Made by a program: the position numbers and the translations under genes. The notes below the pieces were generated by a model. The model saw only the letters and a program-made list of their open reading frames with translations, was not told the origin of the DNA and searched no databases. DNA of 64,000 nucleotides from Bog-473 sp963783965. GTDB taxonomy: Bacteria; Actinomycetota; Acidimicrobiia; Acidimicrobiales; RAAP-2. The stretch is taken from contig CAWAPQ010000008.1 in assembly GCA_963783965.1 (NCBI GenBank), forward strand, positions 124,001-188,000, in the 5' to 3' direction. How positions within the stretch are numbered: position 1 is the stretch's first letter; the number at the start of each line of letters is the position of its first letter. Below, in pieces: positions 1 to 8,712 of this stretch.

Positions 1-689
1 ACGGCACGGTCTCCGCTTTCGGTTCCGCCGTGAACTACGGCTCGCTCAGCGGCCAGCTCAACGCGCCCATCGTGGGCATGGCACCCACGCCGGACGGCCA
101 GGGCTACTGGATGGTGGGCACCGACGGCGGCATCTTCAGCTTCGGTGACGCCTCCTTCTACGGTTCGACGGGCTCGCTGCGGCTCAACAAGCCGATCGTG
201 GGCATCGCCACCACGCCGGACGGCAAGGGCTACTGGATGGCCGCGGCCGATGGGGGCATCTTCAGCTTCGGCGATGCGGCGTTCTTCGGCTCCATGGGTG
301 GCAAGCCCCTCAACAAGCCCATCGTGGGCATCGCAGCCGACCCCGCGACAGGTGGCTACTGGGAAGTGGCCTCCGACGGCGGCATCTTCAGCTACAACGC
401 ACCGTTCTACGGCAGCACGGGCAGCATCCGGCTGAACAAGCCGATCGTCGGCATGGAGGCGTCACCGGACGGCCAGGGCTACCGCTTCGTGGCCTCCGAC
501 GGCGGCATCTTCACCTACGGTCAGGCGCCCTTCGACGGCAGCACCGGCAGCATGACGCTGGCGGCGCCGGTGGTGGGGATGGCGGCCGACAACGCCACGA
601 ACGGGTACTGGATGGCGGCGGCGGACGGCGGCATCTTCACCTTCGGCGGGGCCACCTACTTCGGGCGGGTCGTCAGCTCTCCCAGCTGA
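1..689 (+). CDS. Secreted YWxxASDGGIFSFG-repeat protein, C-terminal part
   Basis: Open at the window start: the frame runs in from base 3 without a stop, so the GTG at 30 is probably internal. About 229 residues are visible. They are five to six tandem copies of a roughly 42-residue unit with the pattern GYWxxAxDGGIFSFGDAxFYGSxG, then xLNKPIVGMAxxPDG. This resembles a beta-propeller or beta-sandwich repeat. Such repeats are common in large secreted proteins of Acidimicrobiia (family knowledge); no biochemical role is known to me. The same unit forms the C-terminus of the protein at 48214-50172, so the window carries two paralogues about 48 kb apart. A signal peptide, if present, lies outside the window. 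Confidence 0.85.
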   Translation, partial: GTVSAFGSAVNYGSLSGQLNAPIVGMAPTPDGQGYWMVGTDGGIFSFGDASFYGSTGSLRLNKPIVGIATTPDGKGYWMAAADGGIFSFGDAAFFGSMGGKPLNKPIVGIAADPATGGYWEVASDGGIFSYNAPFYGSTGSIRLNKPIVGMEASPDGQGYRFVASDGGIFTYGQAPFDGSTGSMTLAAPVVGMAADNATNGYWMAAADGGIFTFGGATYFGRVVSSPS

Positions 690-724
690 CCCGGGGGAGG
701 AGGCCGTGCAGTCGGCTTCGGCGG

Positions 725-1936
725 TCACACCACGCCGCGGGCGCCGAGGTCGTCCAGCTCGTCCTCGCTGAGCCCGACGAGGTCGCACCACACCTCGCGG
801 TTGTGCTCGCCCAGGCGTGGCGCCCCCCGGGGCACGGCCGCCGGGCTGTTGGCCAGACGCGGAAACGGTGCCTGCTGGCGCACCGGACCGATGACCGGAT
901 CGTCGATCGCCACGAGGTCACCGCGGGCGGCCATGTGCGGGTCGGCGAAGATGTCAGCGGCGCTGTACGCCGTGCCGACCGGGACGTCGTGCTCCACGCA
1001 GCGCGCCGTGATGTCCGCGGCGGGCAGGCTCGAGGTCCAGTCGGCGACGATGCCGTTGATCTCGCCGCTCCTGGCCGCCCGATCCGCCAACGTGGCGAAG
1101 CGCGGATCCTCGGCCAGGTCGGGTCGCGCCATCGCCTTGCAGAGGCGCGAGAAGTTGGCGTCCGAGCCGGCCACGATGCAGATGAACGAGCCGTCCGCCG
1201 TCGGATAGTTGTCGAGGGGCGCCGAGTGCGAGAGCCGGTTGCCCTCGCGCTGACGGACGATGCCCAAACGGTCGTAGCCCGCCAGCGTCCACTCCAGGAT
1301 GCGCAGGATTGAGCCGTACAGCGGTGCGTCGATGACGTCGCCACCCTGGTCCGCCTGGTCCCGGCCGTAGAGCGCGGCCACGGCGGCGAAGGCGGCGAAG
1401 GTGCCGGTCAGGTAGTCCGAGACCGTGACGCCGGGTCGTACCGGCGGGCGATCGGGGTCGCCGGTCAGATTGAGCAGCCCACCGAACGCGATGCCGAGCC
1501 GATCGAGTCCGGGGCGGGGGGCGTACGGCCCCGTCTGCCCGAAGACGCTGATGCGTACGTAGACGAGCTCTTCGGGCAGCTCGTCGGGGCCGAGTCCCCA
1601 GCGTTCCATGGTGCCGGGGCGGAAGTTCTCGCACAGCACGTCCGCCGTCGCGACCAGACGCTTGAAGAGCTCCTTGCCTTCGGGCGTGCGGAGGTCACAG
1701 GTGACGCCGCGCCGACCGCGACCTTCGACCGCCCAGAACAGCGAGTAGTCCTGTCCTTCCTCCACCGGCATGAACGGCCCGATGGTGCGCATGAAGTCTC
1801 CCTCGCCCGGCAGCTCGACCTTGATCACGTCGGCGCCGAGCTCGCCCAACAAGCCGGCGCAGAACGGCGCCGAAATCCGCGTCCCGACGTCGATGACGCG
1901 GATGCCGGCCAGCGGCCCGCTGGACGGATCGTTCAT
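725..1936 (-). CDS. CaiB/BaiF family III CoA-transferase
   Basis: 403 residues, the usual length for family III CoA-transferases, which move CoA between carboxylic acids through an aspartyl-CoA intermediate. The N-terminus (LAGIRVIDVGTRISAPFCAG, then LGADVIKVE near 33-41) is the family signature. Asp174 in SDYLTG is the expected catalytic aspartate. It is the last gene of a minus-strand operon: its ATG overlaps the stop of the crotonase gene by 4 bases, and an acyl-CoA dehydrogenase precedes that. The context implies activation or recycling of an acyl-CoA intermediate. The substrate cannot be told from sequence. Confidence 0.93.
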   Translation of the reverse strand: MNDPSSGPLAGIRVIDVGTRISAPFCAGLLGELGADVIKVELPGEGDFMRTIGPFMPVEEGQDYSLFWAVEGRGRRGVTCDLRTPEGKELFKRLVATADVLCENFRPGTMERWGLGPDELPEELVYVRISVFGQTGPYAPRPGLDRLGIAFGGLLNLTGDPDRPPVRPGVTVSDYLTGTFAAFAAVAALYGRDQADQGGDVIDAPLYGSILRILEWTLAGYDRLGIVRQREGNRLSHSAPLDNYPTADGSFICIVAGSDANFSRLCKAMARPDLAEDPRFATLADRAARSGEINGIVADWTSSLPAADITARCVEHDVPVGTAYSAADIFADPHMAARGDLVAIDDPVIGPVRQQAPFPRLANSPAAVPRGAPRLGEHNREVWCDLVGLSEDELDDLGARGVV

Positions 1937-2775
1937 TCCGGGTGGCCCTGGTCGCGCTCGGCCATGACGTCGCGCATGGAACCCTTCTCCTTGCGCGCCG
2001 CGAGCGCGTTGAGCGCGGTGGCCGAGTTGTGCACCCAGTGGTGCGCCATGAAGTGGTACTTGAGCGCGTCACGCTTGCCCATCAGGGTGCCGGTCTGGTT
2101 GAGGCTGTCCTTGACCGTCTGGGCCGTGACGGGGGGGACGAGGGCGACACGGTCAGCCAGTTCCCGCGTGCGGGCCTCGAGCTCGGCTCTCGGGACGACC
2201 CGGTTGACCAGGCCGAGGCGCCACGCCTCCTGGGCATCGATGGTGTCGCCGGTCAGGAGGAACTCCTTGGCCTTGCGGATGCCCAGCTCCCAGGGCTCGA
2301 CGAGGAGCTCGACGCCGGCGCCGGTCAGGCGCAGGACCGGGTTGGAGAAGACCGCATCGTCGGCCGCGACGATGAGGTCGCACATGGCGGCCAGCATCAG
2401 GCCCGCCGCGACGCAGCTGCCCTGCACGGCGGCGATGGTCGGCTTGCGGAAATCGTGGATGCGCAGGCAGCGGTCGTAGTACATGACCTTCTCGTGGTGG
2501 AACTTGCCCTCGGGGGTCTCCCGCAGCGCGACCCAGGGGTCGTCCCCGTCACCGGCCACGAGGGCCTTCAAGTCGTGGCCCGAGGAGAAGTGCTTGCCTG
2601 CTCCGGCCAGGATCACGACCCGCACCGCGTCATCGGCGTCGGCCAGGTCGAAGGCCGCATCGAGTTCGTCAATCAGCGTGGAGTTCTGCGCGTTGGCCAC
2701 GTCCGGCCGGTTCATGGTGATGGTGGCCACCGCGTCGTCCACCACGTACAGGATCGTCTCGAAGTTCTCTGCCAT
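1933..2775 (-). CDS. Enoyl-CoA hydratase/isomerase (crotonase) family protein lacking both catalytic glutamates
   Basis: 280 residues from the ATG at 2775. An ATG at 2784 is possible, but the AGGAGG at 2785-2790 sits 9 bases before 2775 and directly abuts 2784, so 2775 is chosen. HFSSGHDL (62-69) forms part of the oxyanion hole and the CoA fold is intact. At the two positions that carry Glu144 and Glu164 in classical hydratase, the sequence reads GLMLA (125-129) and SNPVL (144-148), so both glutamates are absent. The protein may be an isomerase, a thioesterase-like crotonase or a non-hydratase. It is the middle gene of the 3986-725 operon, 32 bases after the dehydrogenase. Confidence 0.9.
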   Translation of the reverse strand: MAENFETILYVVDDAVATITMNRPDVANAQNSTLIDELDAAFDLADADDAVRVVILAGAGKHFSSGHDLKALVAGDGDDPWVALRETPEGKFHHEKVMYYDRCLRIHDFRKPTIAAVQGSCVAAGLMLAAMCDLIVAADDAVFSNPVLRLTGAGVELLVEPWELGIRKAKEFLLTGDTIDAQEAWRLGLVNRVVPRAELEARTRELADRVALVPPVTAQTVKDSLNQTGTLMGKRDALKYHFMAHHWVHNSATALNALAARKEKGSMRDVMAERDQGHPE

Positions 2776-2807
2776 CTCACTCATCCTCCTGCGTCGCCCA
2801 TGGACGC

Positions 2808-3986
2808 TCAACCCCGGGGGAGTCCCAGGACGCGCTCGCCCACCAGCGTGCGCTGGATTTCGTTGGTCCCGGCGAAGATGGACGACGCCTGGTAATACAG
2901 CCACGAACGCTGCCAGGCGCCGTCGGCGGGGTTGCCTTCCGCCCCCTCCCAGAGAGGCGCGGCCGAGCCGAGCACGTCGAGCGCGGTCTGGTGGAGCCGC
3001 TTGGACATCTCACTCCAGTACAGCTTGAGGGCACTGCCCTCGGGACCCGGTGCCTCACCCTTGGCGAGGCGGGTCAGCGAACGCCAGTTGTGCAGCTGGA
3101 AGAGTCGCACCTCGGTGGCGGCCTGGGCCAACGACTGACGCAGTCGCCAGTCGTCGAAGCTCCCGTTCGATTCGGCCAACCGCAGCAACTCCTCAATGAG
3201 CTGGGTGTGGATCACAAGCTGCCGCGGATTGATGCCGCGCTCGTGCGCCAGCGTGGAGCCCGCGACACCCCACCCCTCGCCCTCGGTGCCGACGCGCCGA
3301 TCCACCGGCACGAAGACGTCGTCCAGCTCGACCTCGTTGAACTCCGCTTCGCCGGTCGACTGGACGAGCGGGTGCACGACCACGCCCGGGTCGTGCATGT
3401 CGATGATGAGCGCCGTGATGCCCTGTTGGCGTTTCGGCGCCGTGGGGTCGCTGCGGGTGAGGCAGAGGCCCCAGTCGGCGAATTGGGCGTAGGAGGTCCA
3501 GACCTTGCGCCCGCTGACCCGGTAGCCGCCCTCGACGGGCACGGCGCGGGTGCTGAGCGAGGCCAGGTCGCTGCCGGCGTCCGGCTCGCTGAACAGCTGA
3601 CACCACAACTCAGCCGCAGAGAGGATGCGGGGCAGGAAGCGTTCCTTCTGCTCGGGCGTCCCGTGGGCGAGCAGGGTGGGGCCGACCAGGTTGATGCCGA
3701 TGCGGCCGACGAGCTCTGGCGCCCGGGCCCGGGCCAGCTCCTCAATCACCACGTAGTTCTCGAGCGCCCCCAGGCCCCGACCGCCGTACTCCTCGGGCCA
3801 CGTGAGGCCGACCCAGCCGTCGGCGGCCAGCTCGGCCTGCCAGCGCCTTCCGAAGGCGACGGTCTCCGACAGGTCGTCGAAGCGAGGGGGGAGGCCGACG
3901 CCGTAAGGCCAGGGCAGGTGTTCCATCAACCAGGTCCGGAACGACGCTCGCAGCACCTCCTGCTCAGCCGTGGCATGCAAATCCAT
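2808..3986 (-). CDS. Acyl-CoA dehydrogenase family protein
   Basis: 392 residues from the ATG at 3986 (MDLHATAEQE); an ATG at 3998 would add four residues. FAD-dependent alpha,beta-desaturation of an acyl-CoA is the family reaction. WCQLFSEPDAGSDLASL (128-144) is the FAD/substrate motif, and the C-terminus ends FAGTNEIQRTLVGERVLGL. The YEGT glutamate used as base in short-chain enzymes is Ala here, as in FadE branches that place the base elsewhere or act as heteromers (family knowledge). It is the first gene of a three-gene operon, divergent from another dehydrogenase gene at 4057 with the 4019-4032 operator between them. It closely resembles the frameshifted gene at 7527. Confidence 0.93.
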   Translation of the reverse strand: MDLHATAEQEVLRASFRTWLMEHLPWPYGVGLPPRFDDLSETVAFGRRWQAELAADGWVGLTWPEEYGGRGLGALENYVVIEELARARAPELVGRIGINLVGPTLLAHGTPEQKERFLPRILSAAELWCQLFSEPDAGSDLASLSTRAVPVEGGYRVSGRKVWTSYAQFADWGLCLTRSDPTAPKRQQGITALIIDMHDPGVVVHPLVQSTGEAEFNEVELDDVFVPVDRRVGTEGEGWGVAGSTLAHERGINPRQLVIHTQLIEELLRLAESNGSFDDWRLRQSLAQAATEVRLFQLHNWRSLTRLAKGEAPGPEGSALKLYWSEMSKRLHQTALDVLGSAAPLWEGAEGNPADGAWQRSWLYYQASSIFAGTNEIQRTLVGERVLGLPRG

Positions 3987-4018
3987 CCGCCGCAGCATGG
4001 CACAGCCGCCCCGCGAGG

Positions 4019-4032
4019 TGACACCCGTGTCA
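4019..4032. promoter_or_regulatory. Candidate operator TGACAC-CC-GTGTCA
   Basis: Perfect 6-bp inverted arms with a 2-base centre, in the 70-base gap between divergent acyl-CoA dehydrogenase genes. A TAGACT box (4043-4048) follows and ends 8 bases before the GTG at 4057, so a protein bound here would cover the -35 region of that promoter. The same arms recur at 29704-29717, with looser copies at 10896 and 21277. The size suits a TetR-type dimer; the regulator itself is unknown. Confidence 0.6.
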
Positions 4033-4056
4033 GCGGTCACCGTAGACTGCCCCGCC

Positions 4057-5211
4057 GTGGACTTCGACCTCTCCGGCGACCAACAGGCCCTCCGTGATGC
4101 CGCGGTGTCGCTCCTCGACAAGATGGCCGGGTCCGACGCGCTGCGGGCCCGGGTCGGGCCTGGCGTGATCGTCGGCACGCTCCCGGGCGCCGGCACCGCC
4201 TCCGGTGACGCGACGGACGCGCCGGCAGGGTACGACGAGGCCGTGTGGTCGGCCATGGCGGAGCAGGGCTGGTTGGCCATTGAGCTGCCGGAGGACGAGA
4301 GCGGGCTGGGGTTGGGCATGGTCGAGCTCGCCGTGCTCTGCGAGGAGATCGGGCGCCGCCTGGTGGCAGCACCCTTCCTCCCCACCATCGTGGCGCTCGG
4401 CGCGTTGTGCGGAGAAGAGGCGCGGGCCGACGCGGCGACGAAGGAATGGCGCGAGGCGTTGGGACTGGGTGATGCCGTGGGCTGCGTGGCGGCCGCGCCG
4501 GGCCCCAACGGTCTCACTGTCTCCGGTCCTGAGGGCCGGGCGCGCCTCAGCGGGCGGACACCCCCGGTCGCCTATGCCCCCTCGGCCGATGTGGCTGTGG
4601 TCATCGCTGACGATGGTGTCTACGGGGTCGACCTACGCGCCGAGGGGAGCCCGGCCCCGCTGTCGGCCATGGACCGCACGCGCGAGCTCGGTGTCCTGAC
4701 CTTCGACGACACGCCGGCGCGGTTCCTCGGCGGCGGGGAGGCGGCGGCACGGCTGGTCGACCGGGCCGCCACGCTGGCCAGCGCCGAGATGCTGGGCGCC
4801 GCCGACCATGTCCTCGCCCTCACCGTCCAGTACGCGAAGGACCGCGTGCAATTCGGCAAGCCGATCGGCTCGTTTCAGGCCGTCAAGCACATGTTGGCCG
4901 ACGCTCTGGTCGACGTGGAGGGGATGCGCTCGACGGCGTACTACGCCGCCTGGTGCGCCGCCGCCGGGGACGAGGAGGGCTCGCTCTCGGCCAGCATGGC
5001 CAAGGCCTGGTGCTCTGACGCGTCGCGGCGTGTCATGGCCGCAGGCCTCCAGGTGCACGGCGGCATCGGGTTCACGTGGGAGCACGACATGCACCTCTAC
5101 CTGAAGCGGGCACAGCTCGACCAGGTGAGTTACGGCGACGCCGCCGCACACCGCGAGCGCATCGCCACGATTCTGCGGGCCCGGCTCGAAGCGGGCCAGT
5201 CGCTTTCGTGA
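4057..5211 (+). CDS. Acyl-CoA dehydrogenase family protein
   Basis: 384 residues from the GTG at 4057. The TAGACT box 8 bases upstream supports a leaderless start here rather than the longer in-frame reading. The N-terminus (DFDLSGDQQALRDAAVSLL) and the C-terminal QVHGGIGFTWEHDMHLYLKR are typical of actinobacterial FadE proteins of the divergent class that often pair with a second FadE as a heteromer. The FAD-binding middle is poorly conserved compared with the gene at 2808. Divergent promoters and a shared operator suggest co-regulation with the 2808-3986 protein and possibly a complex with it (inference). Confidence 0.9.
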   Translation: MDFDLSGDQQALRDAAVSLLDKMAGSDALRARVGPGVIVGTLPGAGTASGDATDAPAGYDEAVWSAMAEQGWLAIELPEDESGLGLGMVELAVLCEEIGRRLVAAPFLPTIVALGALCGEEARADAATKEWREALGLGDAVGCVAAAPGPNGLTVSGPEGRARLSGRTPPVAYAPSADVAVVIADDGVYGVDLRAEGSPAPLSAMDRTRELGVLTFDDTPARFLGGGEAAARLVDRAATLASAEMLGAADHVLALTVQYAKDRVQFGKPIGSFQAVKHMLADALVDVEGMRSTAYYAAWCAAAGDEEGSLSASMAKAWCSDASRRVMAAGLQVHGGIGFTWEHDMHLYLKRAQLDQVSYGDAAAHRERIATILRARLEAGQSLS

Positions 5212-5223
5212 CCTGAGCCCGGC

Positions 5224-5880
5224 TTATGAGTGCAGTGCGGCCGTGCGGGTGCCGTTGATCTCCAGCACGACCAGCGCCTGGTTCTCCACGCCGCTGGCGG
5301 CGCGCTGGCCGTTCGCCAATGCCTGTGGTGGCACCACCACGGTGAGGCGAACCCCGATCAGGTAGCCCGCCCGCACGGCGGCCCGCTCCTTGACCGATCC
5401 CCGCACGCTGCTGGAGCGGGGCTCGCAGGAGGTGGCCGTCGGAGCCGGCACACGGGCGTCGTACTCGGCGAGGGTCTCGGTGCGGACGAAGGCGGCCCCG
5501 CTTTTGGTCCAGGGCGTCGACCCGCCGACGATGGCCGTGTACGTGCTGAGGCTGCAGGCGACGGCGGACGGGGTGAGGACCGCGATGAGCTTCGAACTCG
5601 ACCCGACCTCCTGGTACACCGACATGCGGCCGGACGGGGTGTGGACCACCTGGCGCACCTGGCTGACCGTCCCTTTCGATCCGCCGGCGGAGATGGTGTT
5701 CACGAGGTCCATGGCGAAGGCCGTCGACCCGGTCGGTGTCCCGAAGGTGCGGACCGACCCGTTCTGCACCGTGAGGGTCGCGCCGCTCGGGGCCGACGAG
5801 GCGCCGAGCACCGCGAAGCCCAGTGCACCAACACCGAGGACGGCCAGCAGCACCAGCGGAATCAGATTGCGGCGAGGCAC
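5224..5880 (-). CDS. Exported or membrane-anchored hypothetical protein
   Basis: 218 residues. One hydrophobic segment (about 6-27, IPLVLLAVLGVGALGFAVLG) acts as signal peptide or N-terminal anchor, followed by a Ser/Thr-rich extracytoplasmic domain with a single pair of cysteines. I do not recognise the family. TAGCTT (complement of 5887-5892) ends 6 bases before the GTG, consistent with leaderless expression. It converges on the dehydrogenase gene, leaving a 12-base gap. Its position among CoA genes may be incidental. Confidence 0.7.
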   Translation of the reverse strand: MPRRNLIPLVLLAVLGVGALGFAVLGASSAPSGATLTVQNGSVRTFGTPTGSTAFAMDLVNTISAGGSKGTVSQVRQVVHTPSGRMSVYQEVGSSSKLIAVLTPSAVACSLSTYTAIVGGSTPWTKSGAAFVRTETLAEYDARVPAPTATSCEPRSSSVRGSVKERAAVRAGYLIGVRLTVVVPPQALANGQRAASGVENQALVVLEINGTRTAALHS

Positions 5881-5952
5881 GCGCCAAAGCTAGTGCGGGC
5901 CCCTGCGGCAGCGCGGCATCCGGGGCGACGCGGGACCGCCGGGCCGTGCTGG

Positions 5953-7467
5953 TCAGCTGGCGACGGCGCGGCGCTGCAGGGCGGCACGGTCCGGCTTGCC
6001 GGAACCGAGCAACGGCAGGTGGTCCAGGCGCTCGACCCTCTCGGGCGTCTTGAACCTGGCGACGCCCCGCGCCGCGAACCACCGCCGGCATTCCTCGAGA
6101 TCGAAGGGCGCAGCGGACTCGACGAAGGCCGCGACCCGTTCGCCCATGAGCGGGTCCGGATAGCCCACGGCGACCGCGTGGTGGATGTCGGGGTGTGCCT
6201 CCAGCGCGGCCTCGACCTCGGAGGCCGAGATGTTCTCGCCGCCGCGGATGATCACGTCCTTGAGCCGGCCGACGATGCGCACCCAGCCGTCGTGGTCGAG
6301 TGTGGCCAGGTCGCCGGTGCGGAACCAGCCACCACGTGCGATGACGGTGGCGGTCTGCGCCGCGTCGGCATAGCCGGCGAACATCTCGGGTCCGCGGACC
6401 CAGAGCTCACCCGGCGCCCCGGTGGCGCGACGGGCCCCCGTCTCGGGGTCAGAGATGCGGAGCTCGACTGCACCGACGGCGCGCCCGTCCGTGTCGCGGG
6501 CCTTCTCGAACGGGTCGTCGTCCGTGCTGGTGGTCACCGTCGGGGCTTCGGTCGAGCCGTAGGTGCGCTTCACGCGGCAGTCGAAGGTCCGCGCCGTGTC
6601 CTCCACGAAGGCGGGGGTGACCGACGCCCCGCCGCTCGACACCAATCGCACCGTCGACACGTCCGTGCCGGGCCGTCCCGCCAGGGCCCGGGCCATCGCG
6701 ATGAAGAAGGTCGGAGGGCCGGCCAGGAAGGAGATGCGCTCGCGGGCCACCAGGTCCAGGGCCTCTTCGGGATCGAAGCGACGGACCAGGACCGAGCGCA
6801 GACCGGCCGCACCCGGCACGAGGACGCCGTTGAGCAGCCCCGAAATGTGGGCCATCGGCGCCGGCATGAGTACCGCGTCGGTGGGGCCGAGCCCGTGCAC
6901 GCGGGCCATCAACGAGGCTTTCCAGCTCAACCCGCGCTGGGTGTGCAGCACCGCCTTTGGGACGCCCGTCGAGCCCGACGTGAAGAGGACGAGGGCGATG
7001 TCGGAGGGTTGGCTCGTGACGGCGCCGGCCGGGATCGGGGCGCCACCGACGGCGTCGGCCAGCGCGGCGGGGTCGGAGAACGCCGTCGGATCGAGTTCCA
7101 GGACGAGGGCGGGATCGATCTGGCCGAGGGCCGCCGCGACGTCCGCCGCGCCGAACGTGTGCAGAACGGGTGCGGCCACGGCGCCGATGCGCCAGCAGGC
7201 CCGGGTCAGGACGGCGGCCGCCAGGCTGTTGGGGACCTGCCAGGCCACGGCTTCGCCGCGGCGGACGCCCCGGGCCCGCAGCCCGCCCGCGATCGTGGCC
7301 ACCAGCGCGTCCACCTGCGCGGGCGAGAGCCGCGTGGCACCGTCGACGATCTCGCCGGCGTGCGCACCGAGCAGGGCGTCCAGGGTCGGGACGTCCCAGG
7401 CCCCCCCGGCCCGCCGGTAGCGCCGTGCCTGCTCGGGCACCCAGGTCGGTCGGAGGCGGGCCGTCAC
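5953..7467 (-). CDS. Acyl-CoA ligase (ANL superfamily AMP-dependent synthetase)
   Basis: 504 residues. ANL enzymes activate a carboxylic acid to the acyl-adenylate and then to the CoA thioester. The A3 P-loop TSGSTGVPK is at 163-171; the hinge region reads GWFRTGDLATLDHDGW, then GRLKDVIIRGGENI; the C-terminal catalytic lysine is Lys491 in GSGKPDRAAL. Length and spacing resemble cyclohexanecarboxylate- or medium-chain acyl-CoA ligases, but the substrate is not readable. TATGGT (complement of 7476-7481) lies 8 bases before the GTG. The gene is divergent from the acyl-CoA dehydrogenase at 7527 and plausibly supplies its substrate. Confidence 0.92.
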   Translation of the reverse strand: MTARLRPTWVPEQARRYRRAGGAWDVPTLDALLGAHAGEIVDGATRLSPAQVDALVATIAGGLRARGVRRGEAVAWQVPNSLAAAVLTRACWRIGAVAAPVLHTFGAADVAAALGQIDPALVLELDPTAFSDPAALADAVGGAPIPAGAVTSQPSDIALVLFTSGSTGVPKAVLHTQRGLSWKASLMARVHGLGPTDAVLMPAPMAHISGLLNGVLVPGAAGLRSVLVRRFDPEEALDLVARERISFLAGPPTFFIAMARALAGRPGTDVSTVRLVSSGGASVTPAFVEDTARTFDCRVKRTYGSTEAPTVTTSTDDDPFEKARDTDGRAVGAVELRISDPETGARRATGAPGELWVRGPEMFAGYADAAQTATVIARGGWFRTGDLATLDHDGWVRIVGRLKDVIIRGGENISASEVEAALEAHPDIHHAVAVGYPDPLMGERVAAFVESAAPFDLEECRRWFAARGVARFKTPERVERLDHLPLLGSGKPDRAALQRRAVAS

Positions 7468-7478
7468 GGCAGGGCACC

Positions 7479-7496
7479 ATACCTGGACCCCGGTAT
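7479..7496. promoter_or_regulatory. Imperfect 18-bp palindrome in a divergent promoter region
   Basis: ATACC and GGTAT arms flank a centre that pairs except for one position, so 16 of 18 bases are symmetric. It overlaps the -10-like TATGGT of the acyl-CoA ligase gene and lies 30 bases before the dehydrogenase GTG at 7527. It is a possible operator, with a sequence unlike the TGACAC sites. Confidence 0.35.
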
Positions 7497-7526
7497 CGTG
7501 ACGCCGATGTTGTGGAGGGAGCCGGC

Positions 7527-8670
7527 GTGGATCTCGCGCTGAAGGAAGCGGACGAGGAATTCGCGGCCTCGTTCCGGGCGTGGCTGGGCGAGCACCTGCG
7601 TCGCCCGCCCGCCTTTGTCGACCTGGCGGACGAAGTCGCCTGGGGGCGGGAGTGGCAGGCCACCCTCGCCGCCGACCGCTGGGTCGGCGTGCACTGGCCC
7701 AGCTCGTACGGGGGCCGCAGCGCCACGCCGGTACAGGTGGCGCTGTACCAGAGCGAGTACGCCCGGGCCCAGGCTCCCCAGCCGGTCAACCGGGTGGGCA
7801 TCAACCTGGTGGGGCCGACGCTGCTGGCCCACGGCACCGAGGACCAGCGCCTGCGCTACCTGCCGGCGATCCTCTCGGCCGAGGAGATCTGGTGTCAGCT
7901 CTTCAGCGAGCCCGACGCCGGCAGCGACCTGGCCTCACTCTCCACGCGTGCCACGCCGGTCGACGGCGGCTTCGAAGTGACGGGCCGCAAGGTCTGGACC
8001 TCCTACGCCCAGTTCGCCGCATGGGGTCTGTGCCTGGCCCGCACCGACGCCGACGCGCCACGGCCCCAGCAGGGGATCACCGCGCTGATCGTCGACATGT
8101 CCGACCCCGGGGTCGACGTGCGCCCACTCGTGCAGATGACGGGCGACGCCGAGTTCAACGAAGTCTTCCTGACCGACGTCTTCGTGCCGGCGGAGCACGT
8201 GGTGGGCATCGAGGGGCAGGGGTGGACGGTGGCCGGCTCCACCCTGGCGCACGAGCGAGGCACGAACTTCCCGTTCAAGGAACAGGTCGTGCACGAGGGT
8301 TACCTGGCCCGCCTGTACGAGGAGGCCCGGGGCAACGGCACGCTGGAGGACCCACTGGTGGCCGACGCGCTGGCGCAGCGCGTACATCGATCTCAACGTG
8401 CTCCGCCTGCACAACCTGCGCACCCTGACCCGCCTCGGGCGGGGCGAGGAGCCGGGGCCGGAGTCCAGCTGGATCAAGCTGACGTGGACGGCCATGACGC
8501 AGGGACTGTCGGACGCGGCACTCCTCGTTTCGGGCCGCGACCCGTCATCTTCCGAAGCCGGCCCGTGGGCCCGGCAATGGTTGTGGAGCAAGGCGGCGGG
8601 CATCGCCGGCGGGACGTCGCAAGTGCAGCGAGACATCATCGCGGGACGGATCCTGGGCCTGCCGCGCTAG
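7527..8670 (+). pseudogene. Acyl-CoA dehydrogenase gene with a one-base insertion
   Basis: GTG start at 7527 with GGAGGGA 7 bases upstream. The first frame is a clear acyl-CoA dehydrogenase up to about 8378 (WCQLFSEPDAGSDLASL and WTSYAQFAAWG present). Homology then jumps to the next frame, which continues through RLHNLRTLTRLGRGEEP to the normal family C-terminus at 8670. Removing one base of the CGCG at 8379-8382 would restore the expected AYIDLNVLRLHNL. Without repair the protein runs off-frame to 8933. A recent mutation and a read or assembly error look alike from here. It is a close paralogue of the gene at 2808 and is divergent from the ligase at 5953. Confidence 0.88.
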
Positions 8671-8694
8671 CAGCGCGTCGGACACGGTGTGCGG

Positions 8695-8712
8695 CGCCGC
8701 CGTCAGGCGGCG
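8695..8712. terminator. GC-rich hairpin between convergent genes
   Basis: CGCCGCC, loop GTCA, GGCGGCG: a 7-bp perfect stem spanning the stop codon of the transporter gene and lying 25 bases past the dehydrogenase stop. No T-tract follows. The position suits a bidirectional actinobacterial terminator. Confidence 0.45.

Noticed and set aside
5230..7542. 770-residue plus-strand open frame
   Set aside because: Antisense to the exported protein and acyl-CoA ligase; composition is that of a GC-rich shadow.
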